Assembly: GCA_003996215.1 (NCBI GenBank)
Contig: QJPP01007578.1
Span: 558,001-622,000, forward strand
Source of the DNA: Jaltomata sinuosa
Lineage: Eukaryota > Streptophyta > Magnoliopsida > Solanales > Solanaceae
Direction: 5' to 3'
Length of the DNA: 64,000 nt
Each line of letters opens with the position of its first letter. The first letter of the stretch is position 1. Position numbers and translations under genes: made by a program. The notes under the pieces are model-generated. The model did not search any database and was not told the DNA's origin. It was given only the letters and a program-made list of their open reading frames with translations. Of this stretch, positions 45,570 to 57,100 are shown piece by piece.

Positions 45570-45582
45570 GGCTCTGATACCA
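45570..45582 (-). promoter_or_regulatory. tRNA-Met primer-binding site of the minus-strand chromovirus
   Basis: The minus strand reads TGGTATCAGAGCC, four bases from the LTR end at 45587, matching the nested element's site. Confidence 0.9.
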
Positions 45583-45586
45583 TCTT

Positions 45587-47822
45587 TGTCATGACCCAGA
45601 CCGTCGTGAGTGGCACCCACCCGAACCCCAGATGAGCGGACAAGTAGAGTTCAACCCTTAGCCTAGACTAACAGCCTAAAACCAGCAAACAGAAAATAAA
45701 CTAGCAATTCAAATAATGCGAAAAAGCCTTTCATTGAAATAAAACCTACGAAATTTCCCCTAGAATATGAAAGTAATCGTACCAAACACTACCAATACTA
45801 GAGTACGGGGATGCAACCCCAAAACTTAAAATCATAAAGAGATAGTCTAAGCCCAAAACAATTGGGCTACAACTCAAAGATAAACACCAAGGCGGCTTGG
45901 TCGAACAGCTCACCCTTGATATCTGAAACAGTCCGGCCTACAAGTGAGGTCGTGCGTCAACCATCGAAAGATTTCCCGTACTCATAAGAAAAATAAGCAA
46001 GTGCAGTATCAGTACACAACCACCGTGTACTGGTAGGATCATCAGCTAGTTCCAAATAAAATAGCGTATAATTACTACAATGAATCAAGTATAAGCATGG
46101 AAAACATGCAACACGTCAGTAAGCTCCCCTAGACTACAAGTCTCTACCTAGCTTGTTCCTGCATGAAATCCACCTTTTATAACTCTAAACAACAATCACA
46201 GAATCAATAAATCATCCTTTTTGTCTAGCCCGGACCCACTCTGGGATCCCTTCTAAACAACACCTAAGTGTTAAACAGACAACCCGGCCTAATTTAAGAC
46301 CAACTCAACAGATATAACAGGATTCTTGGTCACTCAAGGACCACCAACGAATACCACAATGCAATAAAATAGCCCGATCCACTCACAGAACTAATAACAG
46401 TCAATGCAATGCAACAATATCAATGCAATGATGCAGTAAAATAAACTCATACCAAGTGTGGTACCCGAGCCAACCGTTAGTATTTCATACCAAGCGTGGT
46501 ACCCGAGCCAACCATTTGTTATACCCATACCAGGCGTGGTACACGTGCCAACCGTTAGTATACCCGTATCAGGCGTGGTACCCTAGCCAACCGAATGTCA
46601 ATAACCCAAAGTCAAATAATAAATAAACAACTTGTATACCAACAAGCAACACACCGTTCAATTCACAGACTGTAAAACAGGACCCTTAGACATTCTACAC
46701 AATTCCTCTAAGCCATGCAGTTCATACAAACACTTAGATAAGAGTACAAAATATATAACATTCACAGGAATAGTAAGCCATCACCTACCTCGAAATAATC
46801 CAAGCTCTACTCAACCCGAGCTTTCTCGTGTTCCGGATTCCTTTCTCGTTCTTGGTCTAACTCAATTTACAAGTACTCAAATTAACAAACAAGGCCTGCA
46901 CATTACCCGGAATACACTACATCCTAGACCCCCAGGCCACCCATGATCATCCTACCCTTTTTCCCTGGCTTTCTGCCATTAATTTCCCTAGTTCTATCAT
47001 TTTCATGGATAAAAATAGAGAATTTAACAACATACGATCATAATACCTTACTTTTAACAATACCCAAGAACTTTCATGCCTAGAATCCCCTTTCTTCCTC
47101 GGATTCTACCATCCCTAGGTTATTTTAACCTTTCCCCAAGTTTTCTCCTAGCAATTCTACAATGTAGGAAAAGTAGTACGAAGTTTGGGGAGTAGAATCC
47201 TTACCTTTAGGACGAAAAATAGTGGAAAATTGGTGGAAATCACCCAAAATTGCCCCCTTCTTCTCCCAAAATATTTCAAGAAAAACTGAACTATTTTGGG
47301 GAAGTTTCTGCATTAAATCCCATCACTCTCCACTATAGCGTTCTGCTCCGCTATAGCGGTACCACCGTAGCGGAGTCATCCACTATGGCGGAGGCTGACC
47401 GACGTTGACTTCCATTGTAGTGGTAATTTCTTTGCTACAGCGGAGGTCGCTATAGTGGAGTGTCAACCGCTATATGGGATAAAAAGTCGTAAAACCTCCA
47501 AAACTAGTCCATTTTACAACACACTTATTTTCTCGACATCCCGAAATAACCCCTTCACATCAACCTCAATTTTGGAAGTTCTACTTACCCGAATTCGATT
47601 TCGAAAAGTCTCCTGAACTCCTTTATGTGTTAGCTACGAGAAAAACTAGCTCACCACAAGACATACAACCCAATCCTTACCTGGATTGCCCTAGACTCCA
47701 CCTCGCTCGAAATCCGGCCGAGGCTAGCCTAGCCCAGAATTTCAAACTCCCAAACTCGGAGTTTTATAACTCTAAAACTCGGCATGATTGGGCTACCCGT
47801 AACAACGAACCCGATCGTTACA
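45587..47822 (-). repeat. 5' LTR of the minus-strand chromovirus (2236 bp)
   Basis: TGTCATGACC at the left and GATCGTTACA at the right, with proper TG...CA ends in sense orientation. Contains four ~40-bp units with TACCAGGCGTGGTACC cores (46440-46590) and CTATAGCGG palindromes (47330-47475). The ORFs at 46632, 47125 and 47627 are chance frames. Confidence 0.92.
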
Positions 47823-48132
47823 ATTTTACTTTGGTTATATTTACTGTTTTTACTTTTAATATTTTTTTCTTCAATATTTTATCATAACTTTTTACTCTTG
47901 CATTTCTTTCAAACCTTTTCTTAGACAATTATAGGATGCCTCAGGGGTCTAGTTCATGATGATAGGGGGATTAAGGATCAAATTATGGGCTTCTACAAGA
48001 CATTGTTGGATACTTTTTCTAGTCCACTACTAGCTATTAATCCTCAAGGAATGGTGCTACATTGGTTAGAGAACAACAACTGAATCTAGTCAAACCTGTC
48101 ACCAAGGAAGAAGTATATATGAAACACTTAAG

Positions 48133-48333
48133 GGTTGTTTGGCTGGCAACAAGTTATCCGGGATTATCTATCTCGAGATAAGTTATTTCACCATGTATAT
48201 GGGATAACTTATTCTATTACTATGGTATAAATGGTGGGATAAATAATCCCGAGACTAACTAATATCTCCAACTAAACGCAAAATAAAATAATTCTGGGAT
48301 TATTATACCTTAAACCTCACACCAAACGACTCC
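48133..48333. mobile_element. hAT-like MITE inside the L1 (about 200 bp)
   Basis: The ends GGTTGTTTGGCTGG and CACACCAAACGACT are inverted copies. They are flanked by similar CTTAAG and CCTAAGGG words (about 48126-48134 and 48332-48339), as a short target duplication would give. The interior has paired GGGATAA/TTATCCC words. The GGKYGTTTGG terminus is widespread in plant MITEs. Confidence 0.55.
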
Positions 48334-48823
48334 TAAGGGTATTTATGTCTGGAAATCCCCAGATTGTGATGGATTAGATGCTTGCTTCTTCAAAATAGCT
48401 TGGACCGTCACTGGTACTAATGTGACAGAAGTTGTAATTAACTACTTCAACACTTCCAGGATGACCTAAGCTATCAAGTACACTTCAATTACTCTAATCC
48501 CAAAGGGCAAGAATCCAGCTACTGTGAAGGATTATCGACTTATCTCCTGCTACACAACTTTATATAAGATCATTGTTAAGGTAATGACTAACAGACTGCA
48601 AGTGGTTATGAAAGTTTTGGTAGATAATTGTCAATCAACATCTATGCTTGGGAGAACGATTACAAATAACATTGGATTTAGTCATGAGTTAGTTAAAGTC
48701 TATGGAAGGAAAGGTCTCTCACCTTGATGTATGATGAAATTGGATAGGCAAAAGGCATACAACTCAGTGGAATGGGACTACCTAAAGAAAGTTTTGAGAG
48801 AGCTGGAGTTCCCTGAAACTTGT

Positions 48824-50143
48824 TGATAACGCTCAAACTACACTTCTAATTAAAGAAGCGTAAGCGATCGTTGTCAAGTAAAGAACCCAAACAAAGGTTG
48901 GGGTCGAATCCCACAGAGAATATGGTGAAGATTAAGACTTTAGTGAATTATGTGACTAGTTGTCAATTGTTTCCGATAAATAAAAAGGGGGGTTTTGTAA
49001 TCAACGTGTAAACAAAACAAATAATAAACTTATGGGAATAATCAGTAGGAGAAAATGAACTAGGGATGAGTTCACCATGGCGTTGTAACAATGTCGATTC
49101 TAGGCTTAACCGGGTTCATTCTATATACGCGTCACGATGTGATTGCGTCAATTGTATCGTCTAAACGTCTCTCGACCAAATAAACAAATTTCCTTTTATC
49201 TTCTCTCGATCTCAAAAAGATGTGCTTTTTAGCTCTCAATCCTAACATCAAGTAGACTAATCCAGTTACGGCATTAATCTTTAAGACGAGAGTTGGTAGT
49301 CTCGAATCCTTGTTGTTAATCAAGTTTCCCGGTTTTAATCTCTTTACTCAAGCAAATTAAACCTAGGCATGTTCTAATGTTTGCAACCACTAGAAAACGT
49401 GACTAATTGAATGATTAACAACATGACAATACATATATCGAACCCACCGCTACCCGGAATCTATATTGCTACGTTTCCATGGCTCCCACAACCCTAGTTG
49501 CGGGAGTTTTAGTTACTCATGCTCGATAAATAAGAGAAAATAGTTGTATTCATAATAAAAGGAAGAAAAGTCTTACAATATAATGAAAACAATCAATCTT
49601 CCAATATCCAAGAATAAGAACACCAAGAACTCCCGAACGAATCAAGACACGAATTCAAGAAAATGAACCGTGTTGTTTTCTCTCCAAAATAACTAAAACG
49701 TGTTTTTGAACTAATGAGTGAAGAATAATAACATAAACCTAACATAGGGTATTTATAGGAGCCAAAGAAACCAAATCCAAAACGGGCTAGGAATCCCCAA
49801 AACGTGGGTCGCCGCTTGAAGCCACTGCCTAAGCGTGACGGCCAGGCTTGACGGACCGTCAGGGCAGTGACGGACCGTCGCCTGGGCCGTCACTGCTTGG
49901 CAGCAACACTGCCTCAAGTTGACGGTCCCAGTGACGGACCGTCACACTTGTGACGGACCGTCACTCAGGCCGTCACTCTTAGGCAGAATGTTGTTTTTTC
50001 GCGTATTTTCTTCCGTTTCCGTGTTTGTTTCCATTTCCTACAAATACAACATAAAAACATCAAAAACAACAATGGTTGCTTGAAAACGTACGATTGTTCT
50101 TAGTAAAAAGGAGTCGAAAGTGACGTAAATTAGCGTCACATCA
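48824..50143 (+). mobile_element. Solo LTR (1320 bp)
   Basis: Flanked by a perfect 5-bp duplication CTTGT (48819-48823 and 50144-50148), starting TGATAACGC and ending CGTCACATCA (TG...CA). It interrupts the L1 reverse transcriptase. No internal region remains, as after recombination between two LTRs of one element. It contains a cluster of GTGACGGACCGTCAC palindromes at about 49837-49980. Orientation is uncertain. The plus strand is given because its terminus resembles the start of other plant LTRs. Confidence 0.85.
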
Positions 50144-50944
50144 CTTGTGTTCAGTGGATATTCTATACTCATCAATGGAAACCCATATGAACCTTTTCAT
50201 GCTAAAACAAGACTTAGATAGGGTAACCCCTTGTCTCCCTATCTATCTGTATGGGCCATGAAGTACCTCACAAAAGTGGTTAAGAACTTGAGCGTAATTT
50301 CATACTTCAATTACCACCTTAAATGTGATAAGTTAAAACTGGTACAATTAGGCTTGGTGATGATCTTCTTTTGTTCTACATAGGAGAAATTAGTTTGGTT
50401 AACCTCTTATTTGCTTGCTTCCCATACTTCTCACAGGCCTCTGGCTATTTTTGAACAAGAATAAATGCTCAACCTCTTCTGGAGGTATCCCAATAGAAGA
50501 GCATCAGTTGATACTCGATGCACGATACTATAAGTATCTCCCAGAGGTCAGGGATCTTTGTCAGTGTGATACCAAGTAATCCAATTAAGCACTAGGAATA
50601 TATTTGTGATGTAATGCTAACCACTGATTGAGAAGACGGTGGGGAGGATTACTTATGAACAACAAGATTTTTGTCTTACTTTCTATGCAGACATTTTGGT
50701 GTCAAATCTTCGTCTTGGCTAAGAAAATTATCATGCAGGTAGAGGATATTTGTGGGAGATGCCTTTGAAATGGGCAATGAGTTGAACAACAAAGCTCTAT
50801 CATCTTAGGAGAGAGTATGTCTCCCCAAATCTGTTGGACGCTTAGTAATGTGTATTGCAACTTGGAACAAAGTAGTCATATACGTACACTTCTAGAATTT
50901 TTGTGGGAAGAAGGACATGATATGGATCCAATGGGTCCATATCT

Positions 50945-51757
50945 ACTATATACCGGGGATCGGCTTAATCACTAGGCCACTAAAGTAATCGCTTGGGGCT
51001 CCATGTTTTCTTTAAAATGTACTTATACATATTTATTTAAAAAATTATTGCATCTGAGATGAATATAGAATCCGAATTCGTAAGAAACACGTAATATTTA
51101 GAAAGAAAAAATTTGATGAAAATATTGATAATGAAATCATAAAGTCTCTTGAAGAATCTTTTAAAGTTGATTACTTATTATACATAGTAGACCGAATGAT
51201 TTTTTCACTTCAAAATAGATTTGAACAATTTGAAGCATATGAAAATATTTTTGGTTTTCTATTTAGTGGTAAAAAAATTGAGGTTTGAAATTAAAAACAC
51301 TGTCTTAACCTTGAACTTACTTTAACACATAATAGTTATTCAGATATTGATGGTTTAGATTTATTTTTTGAATTAAGAGTATTAAGAGAAATAAACAAGT
51401 AAAAGATAATGATCTAATAGAAATACTCAATTAAATAAAATGACTTGACCCTTTTTCAAATACATATATTGCTTATAGAATAATGTCAACCATTTCTGTA
51501 AATGTTGGCTCAACCGAAAGAAGTTTTTTAAAACTAAAATTGATAAAATATTATCTAAGATCAATGATGTCTCAAGAGAGATTGAATGGATTAGCTATAT
51601 TATCAATTGAAAAGGAATTATCAGAACAAATCGATTATAAAAAAATTAATTAATAACTTCACATTAAAAAAAATAAAAAAATAGACTTTAAATAAAATAT
51701 ATATGATGATATTTCCTTTTAAAAAAGATTTATTATATATATAGGGTATCTCTAAAG
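50945..51757 (+). pseudogene. hAT-family transposase remnant
   Basis: The plus strand at about 51050-51655 encodes, across stops, blocks typical of plant zinc-finger/hAT transposases: FEQFEAYENIFGFLF, YSDIDGLDLFFELRVLRE and the C-terminal dimerisation region MSTISVNVGSTERSF, KYYLRSMMSQERLNGLAIL, SIEKE. The upstream two thirds of a transposase are missing. The L1 frame resumes after 51757. It is dead. Confidence 0.75.
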
Positions 51758-52548
51758 GGATGCACTCTTAATCAGGCCTCCTTGGGTAGTGAGGAAGATT
51801 ACGAAGGTTAGAGAAACTCTAGAGCTAGCAAGTTAGTCCCATGGTGATATTATGAAGCAAGAGCAGTTCTCTGTTAAACAAGGTATTAACCAATTTAGGA
51901 GAACCTTCACTAAGGTGGACTAGAAGAAAATAATTTGTATTGTCCCAAGTGGATTCTTATCTTGCAATTAATAATCAAAAAAAGGATATACACGAAAGAC
52001 AGGCCGGCCAGATTGGGGGTAATATAGAACAAAGTGCGTTCCCTATATGAGACTGAAGATGAATCTATTGATTACATATTCTTTAATGCGCCTTTTCTAG
52101 TACTTTGCGACAAGTTCTACTCAGATGGTAGGGCATAGGAAGAACTCCAATGGGATGGCAGCAAGAGCTTGAATGAGTTGTTACATATGCTAAAGGCCAG
52201 AATGCCAAACTTGATATCTATAGGCTGGTATTAGGAGCTACTAGTTTCTATCATATATGGCTAAAGAGAAATTAAAGATAATTTCATAGGAAGAAGAGAA
52301 CTGTAAAGCAGCTATGCAGATATTATGTAGGAAATACATAGCAGAAGTGCTTGTTTTACAAGACTAGCTAGACAATTGAGGAAGCTTGATTACTATATGT
52401 AGTGATTAGTTGATGTTAGAATATGGGAGACTAGTAGATAGTTGAAAGTCTATTATTTTTTTAAGGCAGTTGTTGGTGGCTTCTTGGGTTTTTGCTCCTC
52501 TTTGTACAAAATTCTGCCCCGATAATATAATTGTACAGTTATCAAAAA

Positions 52549-53042
52549 AAATTGAAATCAAAGAATAAATAAGAATGATCCAGTTAAGTTATCCTTTTAG
52601 TTAATATTTTCTTAAGAGATGTGCAAAAAAAAAATATGACAAATAAAATGGATCGAGAGAGTAATAAATATTGATCAAGCAAATTACATGAACGAAGGGT
52701 GATCTTGAATCATTGGCCCTGCCTAATAAGAGGTTTAAAAAAAGCTTTCTCTTCAGAAAATTTGTTAGGCCAAATTTTTGTTATCTATCGAGTATAGGTT
52801 GTGCGCATAAATTAGTTTACCTACAAGGCAAAATTTGGGATATTTCAAGGAAAAAGTACACTAAATAGACCAAAAAATTAAAGTATTTACACTCAAATGC
52901 TCCCTCCCTTATTAACTCTTAAAATGTTCACTCGCCTAAAACTAATTACCCCTAATACACCCAAAAGATGTGCAGCCTTTTTTCGGCGCTCATTCTTGCG
53001 CAGCCTTTTTTCTTTCTTTTCCTATTCCTTTCCTTTCAATTC
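52549..53042. other. Intergenic DNA, no supported gene
   Basis: AT-rich spacer between the two L1 elements. The 70-codon ORF at 52897-53109 ends in a poly-Lys/Phe low-complexity tract at the L1 border and has no recognisable features. Confidence 0.5.
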
Positions 53043-53056
53043 ACTTACAATTCTTT

Positions 53057-54187
53057 TTTTAAAAAAAAAATCAAAGCTAGCCATGGGCCATTTATTAGAA
53101 AATAGATGATATGTACATCAGGAGCCCACTCCATATTGGAGCAGGCCCAACAGAAAACAAGAATAGGAAACTAAGCTAAGGAAAAAACAGCTTCATGTTC
53201 AGCTGAACTCCCGATAGAACCCTAAAAAATTGCCTCTTCCTACGAGCTGAAGAGTGGTTATTGGAGATCATCGAAGCAGCCTCTGTTATGAAGAGAAATC
53301 AGGTATGTATTCTCCTTGTCTTGTGCGCTATGAACCTGGAGAAACTTTGAATTTATGACCGAAAATAAATGGTAAAGAGAACAAAGATAAGAGATCGATG
53401 TTCTACCCGCCATCTCATCGGAGTTCCATGGAACTCTGACTGGCAATACAGTAGCATCAATGTTCTTGTTCAATTTGAGCTCTTTACCTGCTATTTTCAA
53501 TTTTCAATTCGATGTTTCTCACCAAAAGCTTAATGATTTTGTTTCCTTGAAGGTCAGAGGAGAACGCGATCGATGTCTACCGATGATAGTGCTGCTCTTG
53601 AAGATCAATCGAAGCTAGGTGATGATCAGGTAACTCTCGAGATCTTGTGAACTCTTGTGAAGGATCTAGTCTGATGTATTGAATTCTAACGGTGTTCTTT
53701 CATCTTCCTGAGGGCCTTTGAATGATGTTGCTGGGAATTATACCTTCTAATTTTAAAGCTCTCCACACCAACTTTGAAATCTGGGCATCTACAGGTACTT
53801 GCTCCACACCTTGAACACAAAATTTTCTTAACTTTCCACTTTAATGGGTTGAACCCGAATGGGTTAATACCACCATCTTAAGCCAAAAGTCTTGAATTTT
53901 AAGTGTTCAAATGGCCAAGTATTGTATCTGTGATAGATCCTATAGCATTTGTAACAAGAACATACTACTAATAACTTATGAGTCCTGATTTCATACCATA
54001 TTCACACCTCAAAGCTCTCACCAGGTGCATGGTATCAAAATCAACAGAAATACTTCATACATCCCAAGTGTACTAGTAGGTAGTTTCTTATGTAAATGCT
54101 TTAGAACTCATGAAATACCAATAAGAGGAGCTTATGAGTTCTTTAGGTAGATTCACTAGCCTGTCAAATTCTCAAGTTAGGACAACT
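53057..54187 (-). other. L1 3' UTR with splice-site-like stretches on the opposite strand
   Basis: No L1 coding sequence. On the plus strand two stretches look like exon ends, GAAATCAG|GTATGT (53301) and GATGATCAG|GTAACT (53629), the latter closing an ATG-led frame (MSTDDSAALEDQSKLGDDQ, 53574-53630). The sense strand carries AATAAA shortly before the tail. It is either ordinary 3' UTR or host sequence picked up by the element. Confidence 0.45.
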
Positions 54188-57100
54188 CTATTTTTCTAGC
54201 ATGATAATCCTCTTGCCTTTGCTTGGAACCTCCTGATATGTACTATATTCATATGTACCTGCAAAATAAAAAATCAGGTTAGCAAAATAGTCAGCAAGAG
54301 TATTTCTCTCCCTTAAGAAGTGTTGTACTCTTACTGTTAAAAGATCCTCCAGCCTGTTAATGGAGTTAACCTCCAGTGTCACACTCCAAGGCACTTCCCA
54401 GACACCATTTATGATATTCATCATAGCCAATGAATCAGATTCAATAATGATGTTTGGAAAATTCTTTTCCTCAGCAGTACTGTAATCCTTCTCTCATTAC
54501 TCTAGCTTCTGCCACCAGATTGGTACCATCAGCAATCATCAAACCTTTTGCACCCTCCAGATCACCATTATGATTTCTGACACAAAATGCTGCAGCACTA
54601 GCCCCTGGGTTGCCTCTAGAGGCTCTATCTGTGTTACATTTCCACCATCCCTGTGGTGGGTGAGTCCATGTAACTACTTTAAGCTCAAATCTAGGTTTGT
54701 AATCATCAAGTAGTTTTACCAGTTGAGGCCATGTGTTGGGAATCTCTAAGTAATTGAATTTGAGCCTGATTAGCTTCTGAACAGTACTGTTTATATCCCA
54801 GAAAACCTTACTGGTGGAGTAAGTACCTCCATGTAGCACAGTGTTCCTTCTTTTCCATAGGAACCACAAGATAATATTAGGTAAGGCCTGATAGATCACC
54901 TTCTGTCTAGTGTTGCCTTGAACCTCCCACCAAAGTTTCATAGTTTGCTTGACCTGTATTCTAGGATCAATTATCCCTGCAGCTTGAGAAAAGTAGTTCC
55001 AAATAATGGTGGCCATTTCCCCTTTTAGAAAAAGATGCTCTAGTGTTTCTCTGTCTGGATTAGAGCAGCATGAGCAAATTTCAGAAATAGTGGGATTCCA
55101 GTTAGCCAGAACTGCAGCAACTGGAACTTTATTCCTCCATACCCTCCACCCAAGGAAGGTAAACTTGAAAGGTAAATCTTTTACCCACAGTTTCTTATAA
55201 GTCTCAGAAATATCCTCCCTTTTCCTTAGTAAATCCCAAGCACTTTTAACAGAGAAATTCCCAATGCTTGTTTTTTGTCCACCAAGGTTTGTCACTCTTA
55301 TCAATTTGCCTAATATGATCCATATGCAGTCTAACATGCTCAACAATGTTATTAGGTAACTGATTATGCATCTCTTCATAATTCCATCCAGTCTCAGTCA
55401 TGAAAGAGTCTATATCCAATAATGGGTGACAAGCGTGTTGTCCAGTCTGTAAAGAATGCAGAGGCCCCAACCCTGTCCAGTTGTCAAACCATACAGTAGA
55501 AGTTCCCCCTTTAGGTTCCCACCATAAATGTTGCTCAATACACTCCCTGTTCTGAAGCATGTACTTCCACTGTTGAGATCCCCCTTTCCACTGTACTAGG
55601 GTTGGGATATATTTCTTGCAGTACTTGTTCCACATGAAGTTAGCCCAAACTGTATTATGTGTTCTGAAACTCCACCAGATCTTTGAATGCAGAGCCTGTG
55701 AAATATCAAACATGGATTTAAATCCCAACCCTCCTTCCTGCTTTGGTAGACACACTTTCTCCCATGCATCCCAGTGCTTGCTTCTGCCTATGACCTTATT
55801 ATTCCAGAAGAATCTTGCAAAAACTCTATGCAATTCTTTGAGTACACATTTAGGAGGCACTATGGCTGAATGGACATGAATAGGTACACTCTGTAAAACA
55901 CTGGTAATCAACACTTCCTTACCTCCATAAGACAACATGTTCCCTTTCCATGACTGTAGTTTGGCTTTGACTCTCTTTATAGACAGTCCTTCCTTTTCCT
56001 AGTATGTGTAATGGGACAGCCTAGATAAATCAGAGGGAATTGACCCCTAGCTATACCTATAATCTCCTCCACCAGTTGCCTCACATCAGTTGCAGTATTT
56101 GAATGAAGATAGAAAGCACTCTTATTCTTGTTGACCTATTGACCTGATTGTACCTCATAGTCCTGCAAAATGGATACTATTTTCTTTAGAGAGTACCTAT
56201 CTATAGAGGAAAAGATAATAGTGTCATCTGTATATGCAAGGTGATTGAGATTAGCACTCTACTTAGGTAAACCATATTCCACAAACTGAGCATCTTCAAA
56301 GAGGGAATTCAGTGCCCTACTTAAGACTTCTGCAGATAGAATGAATAGAGCAGGAGACAGAGAATCTCCTTGATTCACACCTCTTGTAGAGGGAAAGAAA
56401 CCATGAGATTGACCATTAGCTAGAACAGAATACCAGTTATTAGATAGCAATCTCCACACCATATCAACAAAAACTTCAGAGAAACCCATCTTTCTTAAGA
56501 CTTTCATCAAATAGAACCAACACACTCTGTCATAAGCCTTAGCCATATCAAGCTTGATGACCACATTGGTTGGCTTACTCCTCTTGCTAATATCTGTCAC
56601 AATTTCTTGAGTCAATAAAACATTCTCAATAATGCTTCTACCTTTCACAAAACCTGATTGATTATAGGAAATCAATCTGGGAAGGAGAACCTCAATTCTG
56701 TCATGGATGATCCTGGAGATTATTTTATTAATGAAATTGCTCAAATTAATTGGTCTCAGATCAGAGAAAGTGTTTACCAGATCCTTCTTAGGAAAAAGCA
56801 CCAAGTTAGTGTGAGTAATGGATTTAGGAAGGGTATTACCTCTGAAGAAATCAATAACCATTCTATGAATATCCTTCCCCGCAATCTCCCAGCAACTTTA
56901 GTAGAACCTTCCTGTGATACCATCCGGGCCACTAGCACTATCTCCATTCAAGACAACTACAACATTTCTAACTTCTTCCAACTCAGGTTGTTTGCAAAGG
57001 TCTGAATTTTCTTCCTCACTAATAGTCTCAGGTATGTGATTAAGCAGTGGGAAAGTTGTGGCATCTCTTTCTTGTTTGAATTGCTTGTCATGGAATCTTA

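Larger units (their letters stand above)
31712..47822 (-). mobile_element. Ty3/gypsy chromovirus (Tekay/Del-like), complete with both LTRs, split by a nested element
   Basis: Minus-strand element bounded by the 5-bp duplication ATTTT (31707-31711 and 47823-47827). Order on the minus strand: 5' LTR (47822-45587), primer site, gag, protease, reverse transcriptase, RNase H, integrase with chromodomain-like end, 3' LTR (33949-31712). Without the nested insert it is about 9.6 kb. Many stops and frameshifts make it inactive. Clade assignment rests on gene order and remembered gag and C-terminal motifs. Confidence 0.92.
47930..52548 (+). pseudogene. Decayed L1-type LINE (ORF2 and 3' end) with three nested insertions
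   Basis: The plus strand encodes, with many stops, the linker DQIMGFYKTLLDTF (near 47970) and reverse-transcriptase blocks: DGLDACFFK, ITLIPKGKNPATVKDYRLIS (48490), LDRQKAYNSVEWDYL (48736) and FHAKTRLR (50197). A zinc-finger-like C-terminus (about 51770-52150) follows. It ends in a short A run at 52540-52548. Insertions at 48133-48333, 48824-50143 and about 50945-51757 split it. An old, dead copy unrelated in position to the L1 at 53057. Confidence 0.8.
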
